This document shows, in pieces, positions 26,941-35,185 of a stretch of 64,000 nt of DNA (position 1 is the stretch's first letter; the number at the start of each line of letters is the position of its first letter). Source of the stretch: an uncultured Eubacteriales bacterium (GTDB lineage Bacteria; Bacillota; Clostridia; Oscillospirales; Acutalibacteraceae); assembly GCA_934667845.1 (NCBI GenBank), contig CAKUMQ010000001.1, positions 22,120 to 86,119 of the forward strand. The letters are read 5' to 3'. A program made the position numbers and the translations under genes. Below the pieces are notes generated by a model. The model was given only the letters and a program-made list of their open reading frames with translations, was not told where the DNA came from and ran no database searches.

Positions 26941-29418
26941 ATGATCGACAAAATGCAGATACGCGGCGCCAAAGTCCACAACCTCAAAAATATTGACGTG
27001 GATATTCCGCTTGGAAAAATTGTCGGAATCGCGGGCGTGTCCGGCTCGGGCAAGTCCTCGCTCGCGCTCGGCGTGCTGTATGCCGAGGGGTCACGCCGGT
27101 ATCTCGAGGCGCTCTCCACCTACACCCGCCGCCGCATGACGCAGGCATCGAAGGCGAGCGTGGACGAGGTTCTGTATGTTCCCGCCGCGCTCGCACTGCA
27201 TCAGCGCCCCGGCGTACCGGGTATCCGCAGCACGTTTGGCACGGGCACAGAGCTTTTGAACAGCCTGCGGCTGATGTATTCCCGCCTTGCCGCGCACCGC
27301 TGCCCGAACGGGCATTATCTCGCGCCGTCGCTTTCGGTCGCTGCCGGAAAGGAGCTGGTCTGCCCCGTGTGCGGCGCGCGGTTTTATGCCCCGTCCGCCG
27401 AGGAGCTGGCGTTTAACTCCCGGGGCGCCTGCCAGCGCTGCGGCGGCACGGGAACGGTGCATACCGTTGACATGGCGTCGCTGGTGCCGGATGAGTCCCT
27501 GACCATTGACGGGGGCGCGGTCGCGCCGTGGAACAGCCTGATGTGGTCGCTGATGACGGATATCTGCCGGGAGATGGGCGTGCGCACCGACGTGCCGTTT
27601 CGCGAGCTGACGGAGCGGGAAAAGGAGATCGTGTTCCACGGCCCGGCGGAGAAAAAACACATTTTCTATCACAATAAAAACACCGGGCAGGCGGGAGATC
27701 TGGACTTTACCTATTATAACGCCGTCTATACCGTGGAAAATGCCCTTGCCAAGGTCAAGGACGAAAAGGGCATGAAGCGGGTGGAAAAATTCCTGAAAGA
27801 GGACATCTGCCCGGACTGCGGCGGCACGCGCCTTTCCGACGCCGCCCGCGCGCCGAGGCTGCGGGGGATATCGCTGAGTGATGCCTGCACCATGACGCTG
27901 TCCGGGCTGGTTGCCTGGGTGCAGGGCGTGCCCGGCAGCCTGCCTGAAGAAATGCGCCCGATGGCGGAAAGCATCTGCGAGGCGTTTCAGAGCACGGCGC
28001 GGCGGCTCATGGATCTGGGGCTGGGGTACCTGACACTGGATCGCTCGGCGTCCACGCTCTCCACCGGCGAGCGCCAGCGGATGCAGCTCGCCCGCGCCGT
28101 CCGCAACCGCACGACCGGCGTTTTATATGTGCTGGACGAGCCGTCCATCGGTCTGCACCCGTCCAATATTGTGGGGCTGACCGGGGTCATGCATGATCTG
28201 GTGGCGGACGGCAACTCGGTCATTCTGGTCGACCATGACACGCAGATCTTAAAAGAAGCCGACTGGATCGTGGAGATGGGACCGGAGGCGGGGGCAAGGG
28301 GCGGCTATGTGATCGCCGAGGGTACGATTCCCGCGATCGAAGAAGACCCGGCTTCGCAAATTGCGCTGTTTCTTTCCGGCAAAGCCGAAACAAGGCTGCG
28401 CGCCTGCGCGGCAAAGGAAGAGCTGTTTGCAAACGGCACGATCCGTCTGTCCACTTCTCAGATCCATACGGTCAAGCCGCTTGAAGCGGATATCCCGAAA
28501 GGGCGGCTTACCGTCGTCACCGGCGTGTCCGGCTCCGGCAAGACGACCATGGTGCTGGAAAGCCTGGTTCCGGCGCTGGAGGCACAGATCGACGGCAGAC
28601 CGCTGCCCGCGCATATCCGCGCGGTTGACGCGGCGGGTATCGCGCATGTCAAGCTCATCGACGCCACGCCGATCGGGATCAATGTCCGCTCGACCGTCGC
28701 CACCTATGCGGGCGTGCATGACGAGCTGCGCAAGCTCTGTGCCCGGTCGGACGACGCCAAAGCGCAGGGCTATAAGGCGGGCGATTTTTCCTACAATACC
28801 GGGTCGCTCCGCTGCCCCGGCTGCGACGGCACGGGTGTTGTGAGCCTTGACGTGCAGTTTTTGCCGGATGTGGACATTCCCTGCCCCGACTGCCGCGGCT
28901 CGCGCTATGCAAGGGCAGCTTACGGCGTGAAGCTCCAAAACCGGGCGGGCGCAAGCGCTTCGCTTCCCGAGCTGATGGATATGGACGTGAACGCCGCCGC
29001 CGATTTTTGCCGGGACAGCAAAACGGTCAGCCAAAAGCTGACGGTCTTAAAGCAGCTGGGGCTTGGCTACCTGACGCTCGGAGAGGAAACGCCCGGTCTG
29101 TCCGGCGGCGAAGCGCAGCGGCTTAAACTGGCGAGCGAGATCGGCAAAACGCAGACGGATTCCGTTTTTGTGTTCGATGAGCCGTCCATCGGTCTGCACC
29201 CGCTGGATGTGCAGGTGCTGCTCGGCGTTTTTCAGGCGCTTCTGGACAACGGGGCGACCGTTATCGTCATCGAGCATGACCTCGACGTGATCCGCAATGC
29301 CGACTATGTCATCGACATGGGACCCGGCGGCGGGGACGCGGGCGGCAGGATCGTGGCGACCGGAACGCCGCAGGAGATCCGGGCGAACGAAAACAGTATC
29401 ACGGGCAGATATATATGA
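26941..29418 (+). CDS. short UvrA-like (UvrA2-type) ABC ATPase
   Basis: The 825-residue protein has two UvrA ATPase modules: Walker A GVSGSGKSSLALG near residue 33 and GVSGSGKTTMVLE near 528, signature STGERQRMQLAR and SGGEAQRLKLAS, and two LDEPSIGLHP-type Walker B segments. Zinc-finger Cys pairs (CPVCG/CQRCG, CPDCGG, CPGCDGTG/CPDCRGSR) are kept. After GIRSTFGTGTELLNSLRLMY it runs straight into the zinc finger, so the UvrB-binding segment of full-length UvrA (about 940 residues) is missing. Such proteins are linked to drug or DNA-damage tolerance rather than classical UvrABC repair. ATG 26941 is chosen by GGAGTG 6 bases upstream. It is followed by two alkylation-repair genes. Confidence 0.87.
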   Translation: MIDKMQIRGAKVHNLKNIDVDIPLGKIVGIAGVSGSGKSSLALGVLYAEGSRRYLEALSTYTRRRMTQASKASVDEVLYVPAALALHQRPGVPGIRSTFGTGTELLNSLRLMYSRLAAHRCPNGHYLAPSLSVAAGKELVCPVCGARFYAPSAEELAFNSRGACQRCGGTGTVHTVDMASLVPDESLTIDGGAVAPWNSLMWSLMTDICREMGVRTDVPFRELTEREKEIVFHGPAEKKHIFYHNKNTGQAGDLDFTYYNAVYTVENALAKVKDEKGMKRVEKFLKEDICPDCGGTRLSDAARAPRLRGISLSDACTMTLSGLVAWVQGVPGSLPEEMRPMAESICEAFQSTARRLMDLGLGYLTLDRSASTLSTGERQRMQLARAVRNRTTGVLYVLDEPSIGLHPSNIVGLTGVMHDLVADGNSVILVDHDTQILKEADWIVEMGPEAGARGGYVIAEGTIPAIEEDPASQIALFLSGKAETRLRACAAKEELFANGTIRLSTSQIHTVKPLEADIPKGRLTVVTGVSGSGKTTMVLESLVPALEAQIDGRPLPAHIRAVDAAGIAHVKLIDATPIGINVRSTVATYAGVHDELRKLCARSDDAKAQGYKAGDFSYNTGSLRCPGCDGTGVVSLDVQFLPDVDIPCPDCRGSRYARAAYGVKLQNRAGASASLPELMDMDVNAAADFCRDSKTVSQKLTVLKQLGLGYLTLGEETPGLSGGEAQRLKLASEIGKTQTDSVFVFDEPSIGLHPLDVQVLLGVFQALLDNGATVIVIEHDLDVIRNADYVIDMGPGGGDAGGRIVATGTPQEIRANENSITGRYI

Positions 29419-29456
29419 CCGCACGGGGCGGCAATGAAAAGACGGAGGTGAACGGC

Positions 29457-30092
29457 ATGGTCTTTGCCTACGGCGAAACCGAGCTTGCCGCTCTGCGGCG
29501 AAAGGATAAACGGCTCGGTGCGGTCATTGACCGTATCGGGCATATTGACCGCACGGTGGATACGGACCTGTTTTCGTCCGTCGTCCATCATATTATCGGA
29601 CAGCAGATCTCTACCAAGGCGCAGGCGACGATCTGGCAGCGGCTGCAGGAGACGCTTTTTGAGGTCAACGCCGAAGCCGTTCTCGGGGCGGGCGTGCCGA
29701 AATTACAGTCACTCGGCATGACCTTCCGCAAGGCGGAGTATATCACGGATCTTGCCGAAAAGGTGCACACCGGTGCATTTGATCCCGAGGCGGTCCGGCA
29801 CATGAGCGACGAGGAGGCGATCCGGGAGCTGAGCGCCCTGAAGGGCATCGGCGTCTGGACGGCGGAGATGATCCTGCTCTTCTGTATGCAGCGTCCCGAT
29901 GTTTTCAGCTATGACGACCTTGCCATTCAGCGGGGACTGCGCATGGTCTATCATCACCGCACGATCGACCGCGAGCGGTTTGACAGATACCGCCGCCGCT
30001 TCAGCCCCTATTGCAGCGTGGCGAGCCTGTATTTGTGGGCGGTGGCAGGCGGAGCCATTCCGGAAATGAAGGATCCTAAACCGAAAAAATAA
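29457..30092 (+). CDS. DNA-3-methyladenine glycosylase II (AlkA/HhH-GPD family)
   Basis: The 211-residue protein has the helix-hairpin-helix-GPD core: IIGQQISTKAQATIW near residue 45, then LKGIGVWTAEMILLFCM near 130 with the conserved FSYDDLAIQ carrying the catalytic Asp. It excises alkylated bases from DNA. It lacks the extra N-terminal domain of E. coli AlkA, as many Firmicute homologs do. GGAGGT lies 7 bases before ATG 29457; a longer frame starting at 29415 overlaps the UvrA-like stop codon and is the alternative. The gene is followed by an alkyltransferase. Confidence 0.9.
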   Translation: MVFAYGETELAALRRKDKRLGAVIDRIGHIDRTVDTDLFSSVVHHIIGQQISTKAQATIWQRLQETLFEVNAEAVLGAGVPKLQSLGMTFRKAEYITDLAEKVHTGAFDPEAVRHMSDEEAIRELSALKGIGVWTAEMILLFCMQRPDVFSYDDLAIQRGLRMVYHHRTIDRERFDRYRRRFSPYCSVASLYLWAVAGGAIPEMKDPKPKK

Positions 30093-30139
30093 AGCGGGCA
30101 GTAAAGCCCGCCGGACAATATTTCAGCGAGGTGTAAACG

Positions 30140-30673
30140 ATGACATATATTCAGCACTATGCTTCCCCGCTGGGCGGTATTTTGCTTGCGGCGGATGAGA
30201 TCGGGCTGACCGGTCTGTGGTTCGACGGGGAAAAGTATTTTGCCGATAACCTGCCTGCGGAGCACATAGAGCGGGAAACGCCCATCCTTGCCGGGACCCG
30301 GCGCTGGCTGGATATATACTTTTCCGGTGACGAACCGGATCTTCTGCCGCCGCTGCACCCTACCGGCTCGGCGTTCCGACAGGCTGTGTGGGAGATCCTG
30401 CTGCAGATCCCCTACGGGCAGACCGTGACCTACGGTGAGATCGCGCGGCAGCTGGCACAAAAGCGGGGACTTGCCCGCATGTCCGCCCAGGCGGTCGGCG
30501 GTGCGGTCGGACATAACGAGATCTCCGTTATCATTCCCTGTCACCGCGTCATCGGCACAAACGGCAGCCTGACCGGGTATGCCGGGGGAATCGATAAAAA
30601 GGTGAAGCTGCTGGAGCTGGAGCGCGCCGACATGCACGGCTTTTTTGTGCCGAAGACCGGCATTGCGCTGTAA
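30140..30673 (+). CDS. ogt: methylated-DNA--protein-cysteine methyltransferase
   Basis: The 177-residue protein has the invariant active site IPCHRVIG with Cys near residue 134, the helix-turn-helix (IPYGQTVTYGEIARQL, MSAQAVGGAVGHNE) and a small N-terminal domain. It directly reverses O6-alkylguanine by taking the alkyl group on the Cys. Length and layout match Ogt/AGT. A small hairpin without T-run lies between it and the glycosylase gene, so the two are probably co-transcribed. Confidence 0.94.
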   Translation: MTYIQHYASPLGGILLAADEIGLTGLWFDGEKYFADNLPAEHIERETPILAGTRRWLDIYFSGDEPDLLPPLHPTGSAFRQAVWEILLQIPYGQTVTYGEIARQLAQKRGLARMSAQAVGGAVGHNEISVIIPCHRVIGTNGSLTGYAGGIDKKVKLLELERADMHGFFVPKTGIAL

Positions 30674-30716
30674 AAGGACGAGGCGGCTTTATCGGACGAA
30701 AAGCCTTCATTGATTA

Positions 30717-30744
30717 TTGACATTTTCAGGGCCGTGAGTATAAT
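30717..30744 (+). promoter_or_regulatory. consensus promoter of the SDR gene
   Basis: TTGACA at 30717-30722 and TATAAT at 30739-30744 with a 16-base spacer: both boxes are perfect consensus. It lies 46 bases before ATG 30791 and suggests strong constitutive expression. Confidence 0.85.
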
Positions 30745-30790
30745 CAATGGTAAAAATATAGTAACTATTTAAAACAGGAGATGCTTGATC

Positions 30791-31624
30791 ATGAGCAAGG
30801 TTTGTGTCATTACCGGCGGCGGTTCCGGCATGGGTCTGGCGGCAGCCAAATTTATGACCAAAGATCATGTGATCGTGGTCTCCGGCCGCACGGAGAGCAA
30901 GCTGACCAAGGCTGTGGAGGAGCTGAAAGAGGCGGGCTATGAAGCCTATGCCAAGAGCTGCGATACCTCTGATCGTGACAGCGTAAAGGCCTTGGCAGAG
31001 TATGCCGCCGGGCTGGGTGAGATCACTAATGTGATCCACGCGGCAGGCGTGTCTCCGGCTATGAACGTAACACCGGAGGATCTTTTGCGCATCAATGCGA
31101 TGGGTACGGTGTATGTCAACCAGGAGTTTTCCCAACTGATGCATAAGGGCAGTGTCATTGTGGATATTGCCTCCATGTCCGCCTACAGTATGCCCGCATT
31201 TCTGCTTCCCAAGAAAGCGTATCCTCTGGCCGAAACAAATGAAGCGCTGTTTTTCAAAAAAGCGCTGAAAATGGCCGGCATGATCAAGGATGCTTATCAG
31301 AAAAACGGTTTGGCCTATGCCATTTCCAAGAATTTTGTCACCTGGTATGCGGCCAAATGTGCCTTTGACTACGGCCCCAAGGGGATCCGTGTGGCGTCGC
31401 TCTCTCCCGGCCTGATCGCTACCGATATGGGCAATCTGGAATCCCCTCATGGCGGATATATGCTGGCGACCTCCTGCGAAGGCCGCATGGGCACGCCGGA
31501 GGAGCTGGGCTTTGCCATTGCCACGCTGGCGGATGAGCGGAACGGCTATCTGGCAGGCGTGGATATCCTGTGCGACGGCGGTACCATTCGCGGTCAGAAG
31601 GAATTCAAAAAAGGGCGCAAGTAA
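30791..31624 (+). CDS. short-chain dehydrogenase/reductase
   Basis: The 277-residue protein is a classical SDR: the nucleotide-binding TGGGSGMG near residue 9, VVSGRTESKL after the second strand, HAAGVS, the catalytic Ser in DIASMSAYS, and YAISK with catalytic Tyr/Lys. The C-terminal part LAGVDILCDGGT is typical. The insert around residues 135-170 (LLPKKAYPLAETNEALFF) is longer than usual and may set substrate choice. CAGGAGA precedes ATG 30791. Codon use looks less GC-rich than in neighbouring genes, with its own promoter and terminator, so it may be a recent arrival. The substrate (a sugar, steroid or other alcohol) cannot be told. Confidence 0.9.
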   Translation: MSKVCVITGGGSGMGLAAAKFMTKDHVIVVSGRTESKLTKAVEELKEAGYEAYAKSCDTSDRDSVKALAEYAAGLGEITNVIHAAGVSPAMNVTPEDLLRINAMGTVYVNQEFSQLMHKGSVIVDIASMSAYSMPAFLLPKKAYPLAETNEALFFKKALKMAGMIKDAYQKNGLAYAISKNFVTWYAAKCAFDYGPKGIRVASLSPGLIATDMGNLESPHGGYMLATSCEGRMGTPEELGFAIATLADERNGYLAGVDILCDGGTIRGQKEFKKGRK

Positions 31625-31665
31625 TATAGCCGCTTTGCCCCCGGGGTCGTACATCAACAGAAAAG

Positions 31666-31712
31666 AGCCGTATGCTTTGCCGCATAGCATCGCAAAGCAT
31701 ACGGCTTTTTTG
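31666..31712 (+). terminator. intrinsic terminator after SDR gene
   Basis: AGCCGTATGCTTTGC (31666-31680) pairs with GCAAAGCATACGGCT (31692-31706), 15 bp, followed by a T-run. It isolates the SDR gene as a single-gene unit. Confidence 0.88.
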
Positions 31713-31995
31713 CGCCTTTTTCAAAAGGAGGAGCGCCGGGGGGCGACGAAAGACCGCAGGAGAAACGACCTGAGACCGGTGCGCGTTTCGGACTGAGCAA
31801 AGCACGGATCGGGAAGCCCGGCTTTTGCCTAAACAGCAGGCGGCGATCGACCGTAAGCGGCTGACCGCCGTGACCGAAAGGGTGATCTGTCCTTTTACGC
31901 TTTCCGGATCGAGACTATGTTTTTCCTTTGGGCGTCCGTGCAGTTTTACACAAAATGCCTTATATATCCTGATGAACCGAGAAAGGATGATCCTC

Positions 31996-32800
31996 CGGCG
32001 AGAGGGATGCAGCAGGAGGAACCAGTCCGAGCGGAATATCCAGACGGCCGCCGGACAGGATGTCCTTTTGACGGAGATACGTCTGTCCGCATGGGGCCAA
32101 CCGCCTTGAGGCGGGCAAGGCGGTTGTGGACTGGAGCCGATGCACCGGTTGTTTTGCCTGCGTCGCCCATTGCCCGACAGAAGCACGCAAATATGAAGGC
32201 CGTGAAATGACGATCGCGGAGATCACGGAAGTGGTTCTGCGGGATAAGGATTATTACGATCGCTCGGGTGGCGGGGTTACCCTTTCGGGCGGAGAGCCGC
32301 TTCTGGATCGGGAGATCGCTTGCGCCCTGTTGTCCCGGATCCGTGAAAACGGTGTGCATACGGCGGTGGAGACGGCTCTGCACATTCCGCGCAGTACGCT
32401 GGATGCGGTAATTCCGCTGGCAGACTATTTTATGTGTGATCTCAAGGCGGCGGACGGCGTACTGCACAAGCGTTTGACCGGAGCAGACAATACGCGTATC
32501 CTGCAAAATATTCGCTATCTGGTCGAACGGGACGTTTCCATGAAACTGCGGATGCCGATGGTTCCCACCATGAATGACGGGGAGGACAATATTCGGCAAA
32601 CGGCAGAGTTTCTGAAAACGTTACCGCGGATGCCGGAACTGGAATTGCTTAAATTTCACAATTTGGCTACGGCGAAATATGATTTGCTGGGACGCCCGTA
32701 TCCTGCCGGGGAGATCCAGCCGCCGGATAACATGCAGATGGATCGGTATGTCGAATCGTTTCGCCGCTATGGAGTGACCGCGTTTTATCAAAAATCATAG
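31996..32800 (+). pseudogene. remnant of glycyl-radical-enzyme activating radical-SAM protein
   Basis: The intact part (from about 32078, with GTG 32126 as first possible start) reads as the later two thirds of a PflA/CutD-type activase: ferredoxin-like CTGCFACVAHCPTEA, then GGVTLSGGEPLL, DLKAADGVLHKRLTGADN and PMVPTMNDGEDNI. Just upstream, in another frame (about 31996-32085), REGCSRRNQSE and VLLTEIR match the segment that should hold the radical-SAM CxxxCxxC and the start of the first ferredoxin cluster. Two of its three cysteines are gone, and a stop plus frame change separate it from the rest. Without the CxxxCxxC the product cannot bind the SAM cluster. No partner glycyl-radical enzyme is nearby. 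The stretch 31713-31995 holds nothing else I can support. Confidence 0.7.
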
Positions 32801-32997
32801 TCGGCAGCCGGATCGTCTCCAAAAGCTATCGGATAAATATTTTCCGAACAAATTTCTCGGGCGGCTGAAAGGGTCTGTTGGCTGTTGCCAAGCGGGTACA
32901 CAGTATTTTGCCCACAGCGGCCGGGCGTCGGATGTGAACGGCCACCCCCCGAAAGCTTTTTTGCGCTGCTTGCCGGTCGATGGCGGACACAGTAAAA

Positions 32998-33023
32998 GAC
33001 AAGGCGGCAAAAGCCGCCTTGTC
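32998..33023 (-). terminator. terminator of the malY-like/DUF3737 operon
   Basis: GACAAGGCGGC and GCCGCCTTGTC form an 11-bp stem with a 4-base loop; on the - strand it is followed by TTTTAC. It lies 24 bases beyond the stop codon of the aminotransferase gene. Confidence 0.75.
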
Positions 33024-33046
33024 AGCCTGTTTACAGTTATACCCCA

Positions 33047-34231
33047 TCATGTGCGGGGAGAAGCGGCAAAGTGCGCCGTGCAGGCAGCCATGCCCGCTTT
33101 CAGGCGGTTTAAGCCGTCCGTCATCACCTGTCTCGGGCAGGCGAGGTTCATGCGCAGGCAGCTGCCGCCGTTTCCGCCGTAGGCTGTACCGGCGGACAGC
33201 CACAGACCGGTGGTGCGGCGGATGAGCGCGGCGGCTTCGTCCACACGGCCGCAAAAGCTGTCGGCATACAGCCACAGCAGATAGGTCGCCTCGCTCGGCA
33301 CGGGACAGAGCGACGGGATCTGTGCGCGGATAAAATCGGCGGCTTCGCGCTTGTTCTGCGCGATATAGCCGCGCAGCTCGTCGAGCCACGGCGCGCCTTT
33401 TGTAAAGGCGGCGACGGCAGCATCAACGGCGAAGGCGTTCGGCTCCGCGACCTCGTCCGTGTTCAACCCGCGCCAGACCTTGTGCCGCAGCACGGGATCC
33501 GGCACGCAGACAGCGGCGGTCTGCAGCCCTGCGATATTGAACGTCTTGGTGGGCGCAAAGCAGGTGATGCTCTGAAGCCGGCATTCCTCCGACACCGCGG
33601 CAAACGGCACATAGTCCCGCCCGGGCGCGGTCAGGTCGCAGTGGATCTCGTCCGAGACGACCAGCACATGGTGCTTGCGGCACAGCGCGCCGATGCGGGC
33701 AAGCGTGTCGCGGTCCCAGATGCGCCCGATCGGGTTGTGCGGGTTACAGAGGATCATCATCGCTGTCTGCGGGTCGGCGAGCTTCTGCTCCAGATCCGCA
33801 AAGTCGATATGGTAGTCGCCGCCGTCAAAGCGCAGCGGGCTTTCGATAATGCGGCGGCCGTTGTTTTGGGCACAGTTGAAGAAAATGGGGTACACCGGCG
33901 TCATCAGCAGCACATTTTCCGCCGGTGTCGTCAGCTTGCGCACAAGGCTGGAGATGGCGGGCACCACGCCGGTGCAGAAGATCAGCGAATCGGGGTCGAT
34001 GGTCAGTCCGTGGCGGGTCTGCCACCAGGTGCAGTAGGCGTCGTTCCACGCCTGCGGGACGACGGAATAGCCGAAAACGCCGTGGGCGGCGCGGGCGGCA
34101 ATCGCCTCCCGCACGGCGGGGGCGGTCGGGAAATCCATGTCGGCGACCCACATCGGCAGCTCGCCCTCCGCGCAGTCCCATTTGAGCGAGCCGGTATTTT
34201 TGCGGTCGATCGGGGTGTCAAAATCCGTCAT
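33047..34231 (-). CDS. MalY/PatB-family PLP-dependent C-S lyase / aminotransferase
   Basis: The 394-residue fold-type I PLP enzyme begins with the MalY/PatB-like segment FDTPIDRKNTGSLKWD. The PLP lysine is in CFAPTKTFNIAGLQ, the aspartate contacting the ring in VVSDEIHCDL, with NPHNPIGR and the C-terminal LRMNLACPR arginine for the carboxylate. Family members act as cystathionine beta-lyases or aminotransferases, in sulfur amino acid metabolism or regulation. The start codon overlaps the stop of the DUF3737 gene (ATGA), so the two are translated together. Confidence 0.92.
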   Translation of the reverse strand: MTDFDTPIDRKNTGSLKWDCAEGELPMWVADMDFPTAPAVREAIAARAAHGVFGYSVVPQAWNDAYCTWWQTRHGLTIDPDSLIFCTGVVPAISSLVRKLTTPAENVLLMTPVYPIFFNCAQNNGRRIIESPLRFDGGDYHIDFADLEQKLADPQTAMMILCNPHNPIGRIWDRDTLARIGALCRKHHVLVVSDEIHCDLTAPGRDYVPFAAVSEECRLQSITCFAPTKTFNIAGLQTAAVCVPDPVLRHKVWRGLNTDEVAEPNAFAVDAAVAAFTKGAPWLDELRGYIAQNKREAADFIRAQIPSLCPVPSEATYLLWLYADSFCGRVDEAAALIRRTTGLWLSAGTAYGGNGGSCLRMNLACPRQVMTDGLNRLKAGMAACTAHFAASPRT

Positions 34232-35130
34232 GCCTGTTTCCCTCCCGTATAGAGATGGGCAAAGCCCTCCGCCGATGAGGCGGTTTTACGCCGGATCTGT
34301 CCCGAGACGGCGATCCCTTCAGGATCGGTCTGCGCGGGATCCAATATCAGCTCACCGATCTCGTCGGCGCGGATGCTGCCGCTTTTCGGGTTGAGCACAC
34401 TGTCCACCCGCCCGCTGACCGCGGCATCCACGGTCGAGCGTTCAAATGCCAGCGTGGTGTTCAGAAGGCGGCAGTCCTTCACCGTGAGCCGGTCGACATA
34501 ACAAAGCCCCTGCAGGCTCTCGACCGTGCAGCGGACCAGCGTGAGGTTTTCGGCGTTCCAGCCTAAGTATTCCCCCGAGATGAGGGAATCGGTGACCGTG
34601 ACGTTGCGGCTGTTCCAAAACGCGTCCTTTGACAGCAGGCGGGAGTGGCTGACCGTGACGTTTTCGACGCCGTCGAAGGAGTAGTTGCCGAACAGCGTCA
34701 GACCGGTGACGGTGAGGTTTTTGCTGTTCATCGCAAAATAATCCCCCGTCGCCGTCACCTGATCCAGCGTTACGCCGTCGCACTGCCACAGCGTTTCCGC
34801 CGCGCGGGGCAGCGTGACGCGGCGCAGTGTTACGCCGTGACAGCGGCGGAAATTTTTCGGCGCGTCGATAGTGCAGTCCTCCGCCGTGATGCGGTCGGTG
34901 TACCACACGCCCGCCCGTGCCATCTCGAACCACACGGAATGCTTCACGGTGATGTCCTGCGCGTACCAGAGCGGGTATTTCCATTTGAACAGGCAGCCCT
35001 CAAGCGTGATGTTGCGGCTCTCCTTCAGCGGCGATTCGCCGTTTTCAAACGTGCAGTCGGTCAGCTGCATCCCCTGCGCGCCGAACAGGGCACGCTCGCC
35101 GGTCAGCACGGTCTGACAAAGCTCTTCCAT
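34228..35130 (-). CDS. DUF3737 family protein, right-handed beta-helix
   Basis: The 300-residue protein is made of about twelve short repeats with alternating hydrophobic strands (for example NITLEGCLFKWK, DITVKHSVWFEM, NVTVTDSLISGE, NLTLVRCTVESL). This is the pattern of a parallel beta-helix and of family DUF3737, whose function is unknown. There is no signal peptide. The family is repeatedly seen next to MalY/PatB-like genes, and here the genes overlap by four bases, so a joint function is likely though undefined. Confidence 0.87.
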   Translation of the reverse strand: MEELCQTVLTGERALFGAQGMQLTDCTFENGESPLKESRNITLEGCLFKWKYPLWYAQDITVKHSVWFEMARAGVWYTDRITAEDCTIDAPKNFRRCHGVTLRRVTLPRAAETLWQCDGVTLDQVTATGDYFAMNSKNLTVTGLTLFGNYSFDGVENVTVSHSRLLSKDAFWNSRNVTVTDSLISGEYLGWNAENLTLVRCTVESLQGLCYVDRLTVKDCRLLNTTLAFERSTVDAAVSGRVDSVLNPKSGSIRADEIGELILDPAQTDPEGIAVSGQIRRKTASSAEGFAHLYTGGKQA

Positions 35131-35185
35131 TGCGGTCGTCTCCTTTATGTATCCTTTTTATGTATTCTCCCCGGCAGGGGAGCGG

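Noticed and set aside
31825..32109. Possible small gene of 94 codons before the activase remnant
   Set aside because: Its second half aligns by eye with the missing front of the activase, so it is better read as part of the broken gene.
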